Assembly: GCF_905475395.1 (NCBI RefSeq)
Contig: NC_058338.1
Coordinates: 46,411,935 to 46,475,934, forward strand
Length of the DNA stretch: 64,000 nucleotides
Source: Chrysoperla carnea
Lineage: Eukaryota > Arthropoda > Insecta > Neuroptera > Chrysopidae
Direction of reading: 5' to 3'
The notes beneath the pieces were generated by a model. It was not told the DNA's origin. It saw only the letters and a program-made list of their open reading frames with translations, and searched no databases. A program made the position numbers and the translations under genes. Of this stretch, positions 12,890 through 32,130 are shown one piece after another; the first letter of the stretch is position 1, and each line of letters begins with the position of its first letter.

Positions 12890-13700
12890 ACAGAATTTCA
12901 TAAGAATTATTATTCATCGATCATCACCTCTTTTCTAGTTGTGTTCCGATAAAGGACCATAAACTCGAACTTAGAAACATAGCTAAGAATACTCTCGATT
13001 AAATTACCATTCAAACAAATCAAAATCAAAATCAGTTTATCCGTTTAGGAGGTACGATGCAACAAACATACATACAGATACACAGAAACGTTAAACTTAT
13101 AGCATCGGCCCTTATTATACTCCAGGAAAATATAGGTTTTTCAGCATAAAGTTTTATCACCGGGATTATATTTATTCGGATGCAACAATCTTCAAGTATC
13201 TTGTAAACTATTAAGTTTATGTGCAGTTTTAACTATCATAAAATTTATTCGTAAGTTTTGATAAAATATCAAAAATATTTTATAAATTAAAAATATTAAA
13301 AAATATAAATATTTTTAATTTATTTTAATATTAAAAATATTTTATTTTAAATATTACTTTTATTATTATTTTTTGATATTTTTTCAGCAAAATATCTTAA
13401 GATTGCCCCTACGGATATTTTGTCCAGAGCCTTATTTAAGTAAAATTAAGTAACGAAAAAATTTAATAATAAATAAAACTGCCATAAACTTAACTTTTCA
13501 TAGACCATTTACTTGCACGAAATTAAGATAATCCCAGTGAAAAAACTTCACTTGGATTTTATAATCACACAAGAGGAAGGAATCGGCTGGGCGAAAAAAG
13601 TATTTATACTCCATCACCAAATGAATTCACGTATACATTTTCATGTCCTTAATAACTGCGTATTCAAAATTCACGAGCAGTGTGATATTTTTTATTTAAA
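12890..13700 (+). repeat. Dispersed repeat family C, copy 2
   Basis: This is a diverged copy of 10880-11380 in the same orientation. The matching blocks are CTCGAACTTAGAAACATAGC, ATTCAAACAAATCAAAAT, TTATCCGTTTAGGAGGTACG, GTTAAACTTATAGCATC and, further on, CCTTAATAACTGCGTATTC. The AT palindrome at 13255-13390 interrupts it between these blocks. Confidence 0.65.
13255..13390. repeat. Long AT-only imperfect palindrome
   Basis: Nested inverted repeats built from AAAATATT, TTTTGATA and TATCAAAAA run across about 130 bp with almost no G or C. The left end TTTTGATAAAATATCAAAAA faces TTTTTTGATATTTTTTC on the right. It may be an expanded simple-sequence hairpin inside the family C repeat. Confidence 0.5.
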
Positions 13701-15078
13701 TTTACGTTAACTGGTGAAAACTTGTTTATAAACAAATTCTAAACAAACCAACTCAAAATATTAAATAAAAAAACTAAATATTATGATATGTGATAAAAAG
13801 AAAATGATATTATTGATAAATGACACGAATTAAAAAAAAATGAACTATCCAGAAATTATTTGTGAAAAAGAAGCATTTATTTTTTGGCACCACTGCTATG
13901 CACATACAAACTAACTAAATAACCAGGTCAAAAAGTAAAAAGTGAAAAAGAAACATGAAATAACATTTTGGTAAAAGTTTTAATATAGGAAACACGTTTT
14001 TAATACAGATAGGTACTTTCATATCTTTTAAAAGTTCCTTCATAAAAATGAAACAGGAATCATTAAAGGCTCATTCTTGTTTTTGTCTGTCTGACTTTCC
14101 CAGTCTATTTTCTATGAATCTTCTTGCAAAAAGTTGAACTTTAAAGTTTAAACTTTAAGGAGTTTGATGACCCAATCACAGACCTATAGTTTATATAACC
14201 AATTGAGTTATGATTTAAGGAGTTAGTTGGGGGGGGGGGGGTTGTAAATTAGAAATTTATAGGATATCGAAACTGATAGGAGAATATAAGCGAGAATTGT
14301 ATTGTTATATAAGGGTTAATTTTCGGACGTATTTTATTAAGGAGTGCAACACTTTTTCATAGTGTATTTTGTTGCATATCAAACAAAAGATTTCTGAGAG
14401 CAGGAATTTGTTTGTTGTTGAAGGGGTATATAAGTATTTAAAAAGAAAGTAATTAAAAAGATACATCATACATACTTTTGTATCCACCCCAAACCAATTT
14501 GGGTCAAATTTACAAAGGTTATGAGATGATTCATGGCATCTCCAGACTAATTGAAATCGTACTTGGCCAGTTTGATCGATGGCTGAATAGTTGTTTATTT
14601 TCATGCTTCAAAAACTAAATTTTTATACAAAAATTATATATCTGACTAAAATTATTTGTCAATATGCTTTAACATATTAAAGCAATGTAAAGGAGCCCAC
14701 TCACAGCAAATTTTCGAAATATTAATCATTTTCTAGTAAATTTGTTATTCCGATAATTCAATGTAAGTTCATTACATATTGCTTCAATAATGTTAAAGCA
14801 TTTTAGCACCCAATTTAGGGTGATTTTGAAATGATAACACTTGCTTATCTCGTAAACCATCTGATAATACGTTTCCTCGAATATAACGTAGGGTATTACT
14901 CGAGAATAACAAAATACGAGGGCGTATTTAACATTCTGTTGGTGATTGCACATTGTATATAATCACAATAAGCATAACATTCATATAACCTACTACTAAA
15001 TTAAATTTTAAATCTTTTTTAAACTATCAAAAACGCGGGCATCCAATCATTCATTATAATTAATTCTATGATAATGTT

Positions 15079-15101
15079 TATGCACTTGTTACAAGTGCAT
15101 A
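15079..15101. promoter_or_regulatory. Perfect 11 bp inverted repeat upstream of the P450
   Basis: Two arms of 11 bp (left arm TATGCACTTGT) are separated by a single T and lie 373 bp before the P450 start codon. Each arm holds CACTTG/CAAGTG, an E-box-type core. Dimeric transcription factors bind such dyads, so a role in P450 control is possible but inferred only from position and symmetry. Confidence 0.3.
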
Positions 15102-15342
15102 ATTCAACCAGTATCAGTAACCAGAGTAAATCATTATTGTGGAGACACGAATCTAATTTTGTTTAAATTTAAGAAAAAATTACAACAACTTTGTCATGAA
15201 ATAATTTTAAATACTTCTAATTTTTTGAACCAAGAGTATACGAATTATACATAAATAACTTACTCAATTCCGTAAAAAAATTTTATTAATATATCTATGA
15301 CCTCTACATAAAAAAAATAGATGTTTTTCCGAATAAAAAATA

Positions 15343-15350
15343 TATAAATA
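15343..15350 (+). promoter_or_regulatory. Candidate TATA box of the P450 gene
   Basis: TATAAATA followed by GG lies 102 bp upstream of the ATG at 15452. That spacing leaves a short 5' leader of about 70 bp. It is the best core-promoter match in the upstream region, although AT-rich DNA makes chance matches common. Confidence 0.4.
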
Positions 15351-15451
15351 GGACAAGTTTAATTGAAATTTAATTAGACTGTGTGTAATGTATGCATCAC
15401 TAATTAATACATAATTAATTGACGCGATCATAATAATTTATTTTTGGAAAA

Positions 15452-23683
<8,232 letters not shown>

Positions 23684-25673
23684 GAAAATTTTTTTTTTAA
23701 ATATTTATTTATTCTCAGTATTTTTAAATAAATTTATATCTTTTATATAGTAATAAAAAAAAATTAATTTTTTAATAATTGTGTGTCTTTTTTGCCGCCA
23801 AAGCTCTGGTTGACCTAAAGGGGAGGGGGGGGGGGTAAAAAAAGGGCAAACTTAAGGAAAAATTTACAATCTAGACTAATTATTTTTTTGAAAACCATTT
23901 TCATGGAATCGAATGGAATCAAAGATTGTGAAGATATTGAATAATTTTAAAAATGAAACTGACAAATAAAAACAAAAAACGAATGAATTATTTAGAAAAA
24001 CAAAACCCAGAGAAAGTTAAATATTGCTTTTGCATGTGAACATTGTAGCTTTATTGTCATCACTTTATCAATGCGAATCACATGGTCCGTTTTGCGGTAA
24101 AAATTTTCGATTATGTCGTTTATATTACTTTATTATTTACTTACTAAACACTTGTTGGAACTATGAGAAATCATTTGATCGGAAATAAAAACCACAAATA
24201 GAAAGAACTAGTTTTCAAATGTGCTATTGAGATTCTGAACTGGATGTTTTTTCGTGGAAATGTTATTTGAAATTTTGTGTTTTCAAAATTTTCCGTTTTC
24301 AAAATTTCCACTTTATACATTTGCAAGTATATATTACAATAATTATGTGTGGTAGCTTACTTATAATGTACATATGTAGTTTGTTTTTATTTTTTTTACA
24401 AAAGTACGTATTTACCATCGGAAATGGTTCCGTACCATCGGAACCATTGGCACCATGTTCCCTGTCGCACGTTATCGTTCTGATTTGTTTAATGATTGGG
24501 GGATAAAACCAAAAATGGTGCAACAAAAAAAGTTTTCTAGGAAACTAAAACTTTTTCAATCGACTCAGCTTGCCATGAATTTTGAGAAATGCAAAAATAT
24601 TATTTTAATTGTCAATTTGAATTTTTTGTAAAATGTTTTATTATTAACAAAAAAAAAAATAGAGTTGTAAACGTTATGAGAAGTTGAAGATAACAAAGAT
24701 AATTTAAAGTAATTATATTATGTCATAATAAATATCGTAATCAAACCAAACGTAATGTACACACATATTGGGTTGACAACTAAATGAGTACTATGTCTTT
24801 TTTAAACTAATATTAATATTAATTCATACAGTACAAATGAAAAGTAGTTATAAAATAAAATTTGTGAAAGAATCAAACAAGTATTTGACTTCCAAAATTA
24901 ATATCTTAAATTTTCATATAAATATCTTGTAAATAAACAAGTGAAAACAAACAATTGACTGAGTTAATTGTTGAAATACCATGCTTAAACAGTGTTGATT
25001 ACTCTACCGCATTACACATACATACATGTCACACATACATAACTAATATAACTGATATTCCCATACTATTCAATTTTCGAATTATTTGCCCCCTCACGGA
25101 TAAACAGTGATGTTTACGAAAAAATGTATCAAACAAAAGTTGTTTCGTTTTTTATAAGGAACAGTTTTTACATTTAAACTTTTGTTCTCTACGGATCCAA
25201 GACCCAATTGACCTTTGTTGCTCATTTACGAACTTGACCTCACTTTTTACGTCCTGAGTATGCTGTAAAAATTTCATCTTGATATCTCTTTTCATCTTTG
25301 AGTTATCGTGTTGACAGACAGACGGACAGACAACCGGAAATGAACTAATAAGGTGATTCTATGAACACCTATACCAAATTTTTTTTCGTAGCTTCAATAT
25401 TTTTAAGCGTTACAAACTTGGGACTAAACTTAGTATACCTTGCATATTACATATATGCATGATATAAAAAGCAAGCGCTACATTTATAATTTACCAATTG
25501 GTACGAAAGGAATATAGTTTCTATACCGCGTGTTCCACGACACCTCTCTTTTTATTTCATTAAAATATAGGTATCAGCTTTTATTTAAAATATATTACTA
25601 TATTTTAATTACTATATTATTATTACAAAAAGTTCAAAAGCTTAATAAAATTTTTTGTGAAATTTTTTGTCGG
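23684..25673. other. Intergenic, P450 to BEL element
   Basis: No gene is supported. It contains the P450 polyadenylation signal, an 11 bp G run at 23825-23835 and a full copy of repeat family A at 24937-25440. Short frames at 24267-24526 overlap on both strands and look like chance. Confidence 0.6.
24937..25440 (+). repeat. Dispersed repeat family A, copy 2 (longest on this strand)
   Basis: It runs from AAGTGAAAACAAACAATTGA to GGGACTAAACTTAGTATACC. The order of blocks is the reverse complement of the copy at 47663-48303: a CAATTGACTGAGTTAATTGT region, a CACACATACATAC region, AAACAAAAGTTGTTTCG, the TTGACCTTTGTTGCTCATTT block, GACAGACAACCGG and the common end. There are no conserved reading frames and no obvious terminal inverted repeats. 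Confidence 0.8.
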
Positions 25674-26205
25674 TGAAGCCGACAATCTCCTAGCAATAAG
25701 TTGATTAAATTCGACTTCGCAATTGCTGAGCAAGTGGACTGTGCAGCGGGAGCAACAGTTCCACACAATGTGCACAAAATAAAAAAATATCAGGATGTAA
25801 AAACACTTACCGGTTTATTTTCTCCACGTGGCTTCAATAATTAACCGCCTCCATAAAATTAGGGAAATATAGGATAATTTTAAGGAGTGATGACGGTTAA
25901 AAAATATGAATGGGAGCACTTATCACTAAGTATTTTTACATAAATTCTTTAAATTTTATACACATATACGGAACTTATTAAATAGAAAAATTTGAGTTCA
26001 CAACGACGGGTGTGTTCTCAAGCAGCGCAAAAAAACTATCTATCTTGTCCTCATGGAGGTCAAAAACTGAGTCCTGTCGAACTTGCTTATACAAATTGCA
26101 TAATCTGTTATTTTTTATATAAAAATAGATATAAATCAGTAAACAAGATCGATTATTAAAATGATCGATATAATTTATTTGAATAATGGATCAGTGGCGT
26201 CACCA
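25674..26205 (-). repeat. Left LTR (3' LTR of the BEL/Pao element)
   Basis: This 532 bp repeat begins TGAAGCCGACAATCTCC and ends GTGGCGTCACCA on the plus strand. It is nearly identical to 32131-32662 and has TG...CA ends. Confidence 0.95.
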
Positions 26206-26416
26206 TTCCCCCAGCCTTTAAAGGATCAGGCCTTTTAAATCGTTACTGTAGGAATAATGAAAACGCCACGACACTTAAGTAAAAATTAAAGCTAAATTCC
26301 TATATTGAATCAAATTATCTAAATGAGAATGAGTAAAAAAAAAAAAAAAAAATATATATATAATTTCAACGGACAAAACGACGGAAAATTATTTAATTTA
26401 CAATTAAAGTTTGACT

Positions 26417-29400
26417 CTATTGAGTCGGCAGCGGACAAAGGCGGACAACAGGTCGTGTATACACGCCTAATTTAGTGCGTACCTTGGCCACTCTTACAAT
26501 GCCATCGGTTCCCTCAAACACTTCCTCTATGACACCCAACGGCCAATGAAGAGGGGGAGTATTATCTTCTAATATGATGACTACATTCCCTATTTTAACT
26601 GGGTTCACAGAACTGTTCCATTTTTGACGGATTTGGAGCCCCGACAAATATTCCCTGTGCCATCGCTTCCAATAGGATCGTACAATAGCATCCAATAGAT
26701 GTTTGCGATGGACTAAATTTATTGGTTCATCAGTGACCATGGTACTTGGGATCGATGATAGGGGCGCCTGATTCAAAAAATGGGCTGGTGTCAAAGCTGT
26801 GGGATCAGTAGGATCCGAACTAAGTACGTACAGAGGCCTTGAATTAAGTAAGGCTTCTATTTGTGTTAAAACGGTTGCTAGCTCCTCGTAAGTAAGCACC
26901 TGTGTGCCTATTACCCTGTATAAATGTTGCTTTACACATTTTACCGCACTCTCCCAAATACCGCCGAAGTGCGGGCTACGAGCTGGGTTAAATTGCCACT
27001 TAATTTTTCTTTTAAGTAGCTCCCTTTTCAGCGCATCATTGTAGTCAGATGATTCTATAAGTTTATATACTTCTTTGAGATACGAATGAGCACCTACAAA
27101 GTTTGTACCTCGGTCAGAGTATAAAACTGAAATGGTTCCTCTTCGAGCAAGGAACCTTTTTAATGCGGCAATAAAAGTGTCCGTTGACAAATCTGAAGCG
27201 AGTTCTAGATGTAATGCTTTAGTTGTCAAACATACGAATAAACACAAATAGGCCTTTTGGCTTCTAACTCCTCTGTGCCTACTTAATGTTATGGTGAAGG
27301 GGCCAGCAAAATCAACACCAGAATGCTCAAAGCTTTTACTTTGAGTCACTCGAGGTGCCGGTAAATCTGCCATAAGCGGAAAAACTGGTTTTGGTTTCAG
27401 TTTAAAACAACAATTACATGAGTGTACTCGTTGTCTAACAATTTGACGAGCAGAAAGTATCCAATACTTTTGTCTAAGAATTGATAATAGCAGGTTAGGA
27501 CCAGTATGTAAGTTTTGCTCATGAGTGTAATCAATAAGAAGATTCGTAAAATGGTCCCTTTTTGGTAATAATATAGGGTGTTGTGCATCAAACCCAATTG
27601 AAGCATTTGTTAAGCGTCCTCCAACGCGTAAAATTTTATTATTTAAAAATGGACGAAGCGTTATAAGTGATTTGGAACAATTATCGCCATTTTCAATAGC
27701 CTTTATTTCGTTAGAAAAATGTTTATTCTGAATTACTTGAATTAAATAGCTCTCTGCAGCCTCCAAATCTTCAATAGTGAACTCATTTCTCCTTGGAATA
27801 AGTTTTAGAAAACGCAGGATATAGATCATCGAATGCAACAACCTAGACCAAGAAGAATGCCTGAGTATAAGTTCATTTATTCCAGTAGGGAGATTTCGAG
27901 ACACATGTAGAGATATTGAATTTTCATCAGTATATTCTTCAATATCGGGAATAAATTCTAAAGGCCAAGTTTCAATAGGATTTATTAACCATGAAGGGCC
28001 TGTTAACCAAGATTTGTGATTTATGAAAGCAGCTGGCAATAAACCCCGAGAAATACAATCTGCAGGATTTTCGACTCCAGGAATGTGGTACCAAAATTTG
28101 GAATCTAAATATGATTGTATTTTAGAAACTCGATTTGCAACAAATGTTTTACGCAAATGTGGGGACGAGTGAATCCAATTCAATACAACGGTTGAATCGG
28201 AAAAGGCGAAAATTTTTGAAATACTGTGACGATCGTTATAAGTTTTTACTACAAAAGAAATTAATTTTGCAAGTAAAAGCGCGGCACAAAGTTCCAATCG
28301 TGGTATTGACACTGTTTTCAGAGGGGAAACCTTGGACTTTGAGCAAACTAAGCTGATATTTACCTTTTCATCATTTATAGTGCGAAAATAAATACAAGCG
28401 CCATAGGCCGTTTCACTTGCATCTGCGAAACCAATTAATACGATTTGGCTTTTCAAATTAATTTGCAGATGGCGAGGCACATTAAATTGTTCCAATAAAT
28501 GCAGTTCATCAATAAATTTCTTCCAACTATTTTGGATAGGTAATGGAGCTTCATCATCCCAATTAAGTTTGCGTTTCCACAGTTCCTTTATTAAATTTTT
28601 TGCAAATAGAACGACGGGTGATACAAAACCCAAAGGATCAAACATTCTCGCAACTGCAGACAGAATATTTCGCTTCGAGCATTTTCCTGTCGAAATATCC
28701 GTATTAAACGAGAACATATCTGCTCTAGGATTCCAATTTAATCCCAAAATTTTTAAGGATTCCGTATCAAAAGTTATAGACTGAGACGAACGAAGGTTCT
28801 CTGGAATATGATGAAGTAACTCGGGAGAGTTGGAACACCATTTAACTAGTGGAAAACCCCCAGCCAAGAATAACTCCACCATTTGTTTATGAAGAGTGAC
28901 TGCACTCTTAATATCTGCAACGCTGCATACCAAATCATCAACATAAAAATCACGAGTTGCAACCGCAGACGCTAAAGGATAATTTGCCGCCTCGTCCTTG
29001 GCTAATTGTTGAACTGTTCTAATAGCTAAATATGGACTTGGCTTTACTCCAAAAGAAACGGTATTCAGCGAATAAACCGATAAAGGGAGTTCAGGAGAGT
29101 CACGCCACAATATTAACTGGAACTTACGATGCTCTTTGCAAATATTTATTTGGCGATACATTTGTTTAATGTCTGCAGTCATTGCAATCGAGTATAATCG
29201 AAAATTCAATAATATTTGTTGCAGATCTGATTGAAGCTTGGGACCCGTATGCAATAACTCATTCAAGGAAACTGATGTACTGGACTTCGCACTTGAATCA
29301 AACACTACTCTGAGTGGAGTAGTAAGACTGTCAACTTTGCGCACACAATGATGTGGAATAAAATAATTTGGAGAAGTCACATCATTTAAAGGAACCAATG

Positions 29401-31597
29401 TCATGTGATTTTGTTGAATATAATCATGAATGACCGACGAATAGGTTTCTTTTAACGAAGGTTCAGTTTGGAACCGTTTCTCCAGATTAAAAAAGCGTTT
29501 TCGTGCCATATTATATGAATCTCCTAGTCTTTGAGGATTTTCCTTAAAAGGCAGACACACGGTATACCGCCCGGAAGATTCTCTAGTTATGGTTGAAGTG
29601 AATATTTTTTCACATTCCATATCTTCAGGATTTGGACTAGAGGATTCTGGAACTTCTTCTAGTTCCCAGAACCGTTTTACTAACGATTCGACCGGAGTGG
29701 TAAAAGCATAGAAGTTTTGAGTCGTAGTTGTGTCAGAACATGTAGGTACTTCACCCATTACCACGTATCCCAAGGAGGTATGAACAGCTATAGGACTGAG
29801 CGAAGGGCCAATAACTTTAGCTGTTCCTAATAATTGTGCAAACATGGATGCACCTATTATTCCATGTATAGTTGAAGGAACATGGAAAGTCTCATCAGCC
29901 AAACATAAATCCTTCAAATGTTCAAAGGACGTAATGTCGATGTTTGTTGAAGGAAGCTGGTTGGTGATTTTATCTATAACTAAACATTCTAATGGATAAC
30001 ATTTGGTAGGGTCAAATCTAGACGATACCAATATATTGGTTTGACCTCTAACTGATTTCGTATGCGATCCAATACCTATAACGGATGTAAAAACTTTTAC
30101 TATTGGTAAATTTAGAACTTGACAACATTCGGAGGTAATGAAATTACTTTGAGATGCAGAATCCAATAAAAACCTCAATTTATGAATATTTCCAAATTTA
30201 TCTTGTACATTCACTATTGCGGTAGATAATAATACAGTTTTAGTTACTACTATATTTCGAACTGCAGAGCAAGCAGTAACATTGGTATTTGTTTTTGATT
30301 TTTCGTCAACATTTAATACATCAATAGATGAATTATCTTCACTAGTTTTCGAATTGAATGACTTTGTATTGTCAAAATGAAGCATCGTGTGATGTTTTGA
30401 CTTGCAGACAGAGCATAAGTTTTCAGATTTACAAACGTTAATTTTATGTTTATCGGATAAACAATTTAAACATAATGATTTGTCCATAACGATTTTGTAT
30501 CTTTCCTGTGGGGACAATTTTCTAAATTGACTGCAGCGATATATGCTATGTGACACACGTTGAGTGCATGCGGGGCATTTAAAAATATCCTCCTTTTTGG
30601 CTACAAAGCTGTGTGTGCTTTTAGCTGATTTTTGAGGATTAATTGAAATTGTTTTTGCACTTGGAGTTTGAGTTTTAACTTTATAGGCATCAGACGAGGA
30701 AGAATTGCATAGCGTTCTAATATGGCCTTTAATGAAAGAGATGAAACCAGAATAAGTTGGAAGTGTGTTTCCCTTTAAAGACATTTCAAAAAACTTTCTA
30801 GTTTCACAATCTAATTTGGAAAGTGCGATAAAAACTAAAACATAATCAAGCAAATCATCAATTTTTAAATTCTTCAAAGCAGTAACCGAAGTATCGAAAA
30901 CTTCTAAAAATGAATTTAAATGCGCAGCGGATTCCAATTTAGATTGTTTAAAATTTAATAACTGTGATAGATAAGTGTCCATTAAAAGTCGTTTGTCTTC
31001 AAAGCGTTCCTTTAATAAATCTTTAATTATTTGATAATTGGCAGCGGTGGGGATAATGCCCGTACACATTTCTAATGCATGTCCCCGCAATGCTGAAAGT
31101 AGATAGTTTACTTTCGAATTATCATCCAAAGATCTATTATTGTCAATCAAACTTTGAAAGGTTTCCCAAAAAACAGGCCAATGTTTTTTACTACCATCAA
31201 ATGTTGGTAATACAATTTTAGGTAGAACAGGTGTCATATTAGAAGATGTTGTAGGTACAGAGGTTTGAGGCTTGACTTCATTATAAGCGGCGTTTATGTG
31301 ACCAACCAATTGTTGGCTGCTACTAATAGTTTGATAATTTACTTCATATGCTTCATCTAATTGTAAATTAATGTCATTTATTTTCATAACAACATCCTTA
31401 ATTTCAGACATTATCTCGTTGACAGTGGTATATTCAGCCAAAAAAGTTTTTAAAACAGATTGGTCATTCAATAATTTGGTATAACCATGAATACGTTGAA
31501 TTTGTAAAAAGTACATTTGTTTTAAGCCTTCATATTGGCTTAACTCACGTTTAAGTGATTGTTCACGAGTCATTTTGAAACGAATTAAATGTAACAA
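26417..31597 (-). CDS. BEL/Pao gag-pol frame (fossil element ORF)
   Basis: The single frame of 1,726 codons has the classic BEL/Pao order. A gag-like region (DUF1759 type) covers roughly residues 120-260, a cysteine-rich zinc-knuckle region about 340-410, an aspartic protease region (DUF1758 type) about 465-640, reverse transcriptase about 740-950, an RNase H-like region after it, an integrase zinc-binding and core region about 1320-1560, and the C-terminal DUF5641 region. It belongs to the LTR element at 25674-32662, not to the host gene set. The frames seen on the opposite strand at 28135-28784 are shadows. Confidence 0.95.
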   Translation of the reverse strand: MLHLIRFKMTREQSLKRELSQYEGLKQMYFLQIQRIHGYTKLLNDQSVLKTFLAEYTTVNEIMSEIKDVVMKINDINLQLDEAYEVNYQTISSSQQLVGHINAAYNEVKPQTSVPTTSSNMTPVLPKIVLPTFDGSKKHWPVFWETFQSLIDNNRSLDDNSKVNYLLSALRGHALEMCTGIIPTAANYQIIKDLLKERFEDKRLLMDTYLSQLLNFKQSKLESAAHLNSFLEVFDTSVTALKNLKIDDLLDYVLVFIALSKLDCETRKFFEMSLKGNTLPTYSGFISFIKGHIRTLCNSSSSDAYKVKTQTPSAKTISINPQKSAKSTHSFVAKKEDIFKCPACTQRVSHSIYRCSQFRKLSPQERYKIVMDKSLCLNCLSDKHKINVCKSENLCSVCKSKHHTMLHFDNTKSFNSKTSEDNSSIDVLNVDEKSKTNTNVTACSAVRNIVVTKTVLLSTAIVNVQDKFGNIHKLRFLLDSASQSNFITSECCQVLNLPIVKVFTSVIGIGSHTKSVRGQTNILVSSRFDPTKCYPLECLVIDKITNQLPSTNIDITSFEHLKDLCLADETFHVPSTIHGIIGASMFAQLLGTAKVIGPSLSPIAVHTSLGYVVMGEVPTCSDTTTTQNFYAFTTPVESLVKRFWELEEVPESSSPNPEDMECEKIFTSTITRESSGRYTVCLPFKENPQRLGDSYNMARKRFFNLEKRFQTEPSLKETYSSVIHDYIQQNHMTLVPLNDVTSPNYFIPHHCVRKVDSLTTPLRVVFDSSAKSSTSVSLNELLHTGPKLQSDLQQILLNFRLYSIAMTADIKQMYRQINICKEHRKFQLILWRDSPELPLSVYSLNTVSFGVKPSPYLAIRTVQQLAKDEAANYPLASAVATRDFYVDDLVCSVADIKSAVTLHKQMVELFLAGGFPLVKWCSNSPELLHHIPENLRSSQSITFDTESLKILGLNWNPRADMFSFNTDISTGKCSKRNILSAVARMFDPLGFVSPVVLFAKNLIKELWKRKLNWDDEAPLPIQNSWKKFIDELHLLEQFNVPRHLQINLKSQIVLIGFADASETAYGACIYFRTINDEKVNISLVCSKSKVSPLKTVSIPRLELCAALLLAKLISFVVKTYNDRHSISKIFAFSDSTVVLNWIHSSPHLRKTFVANRVSKIQSYLDSKFWYHIPGVENPADCISRGLLPAAFINHKSWLTGPSWLINPIETWPLEFIPDIEEYTDENSISLHVSRNLPTGINELILRHSSWSRLLHSMIYILRFLKLIPRRNEFTIEDLEAAESYLIQVIQNKHFSNEIKAIENGDNCSKSLITLRPFLNNKILRVGGRLTNASIGFDAQHPILLPKRDHFTNLLIDYTHEQNLHTGPNLLLSILRQKYWILSARQIVRQRVHSCNCCFKLKPKPVFPLMADLPAPRVTQSKSFEHSGVDFAGPFTITLSRHRGVRSQKAYLCLFVCLTTKALHLELASDLSTDTFIAALKRFLARRGTISVLYSDRGTNFVGAHSYLKEVYKLIESSDYNDALKRELLKRKIKWQFNPARSPHFGGIWESAVKCVKQHLYRVIGTQVLTYEELATVLTQIEALLNSRPLYVLSSDPTDPTALTPAHFLNQAPLSSIPSTMVTDEPINLVHRKHLLDAIVRSYWKRWHREYLSGLQIRQKWNSSVNPVKIGNVVIILEDNTPPLHWPLGVIEEVFEGTDGIVRVAKVRTKLGVYTRPVVRLCPLPTQ

Positions 31598-32130
31598 AAA
31601 ATAATATTATTGAAATATACAATGTGTTTCACAAAAATTTTATGAGTTTGAATTAATTACAAGTTTACAGATGCGAATTAAATTATCAAAATTAAGCAGC
31701 GAATAAATTAATTTTTAATACAATAAAACAATTCAGCTTTGTGGAATTTCAATTTATAAGTTATTATAATTTATAAATTATGAGAAAAAATATATAAATA
31801 CAAAGTAAACACGCTGTATAATATTTCAATATGTATCTCTAACACCTGGAATGTGGAATAAACGATTACAAGTTTCAGTGATTTAAATTCTAAATAACAC
31901 CCAAACAGATTTGTACAAGCAAGTTGATAATTCAATAATTTTTTAACAAAAATTGAAACACTTGTTACTATTATTAATATTTCAATTTTAATAAAACTAA
32001 TTTAACATAAATTATCGAATAATAATTAAGAAAAATAATTAAAACTGAAATAACAAGATCAATAACCGGTTCAGATCCGCGTTATGGATAAAATATGATC
32101 CAGATCCGGTTCGCTAGGACCAAAATATGG

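Larger units (their letters stand above)
9266..15340. other. Intergenic, arylsulfatase to P450
   Basis: I see no convincing gene. Apart from the arylsulfatase polyadenylation signal at 9491-9496 and the two family C repeat copies, it holds an AT palindromic tract near 13255-13390, a 13 bp G run at 14229-14241 and AT-rich sequence without frames of protein-like composition. A 99-codon minus-strand frame at 14305-14604 has no recognisable motif. Confidence 0.6.

Noticed and set aside
13255-13390. Matrix-attachment region or replication origin
   Set aside because: The AT palindrome is suggestive, but such tracts are common in this DNA and nothing specific supports the function.
14305-14604. 99-codon minus-strand ORF
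   Set aside because: It has no recognisable motif, no promoter or splice context, and half of it is AT-driven residues. The part reading QVRFQLVWRCHESSHNLCKF looks slightly protein-like but is not enough.
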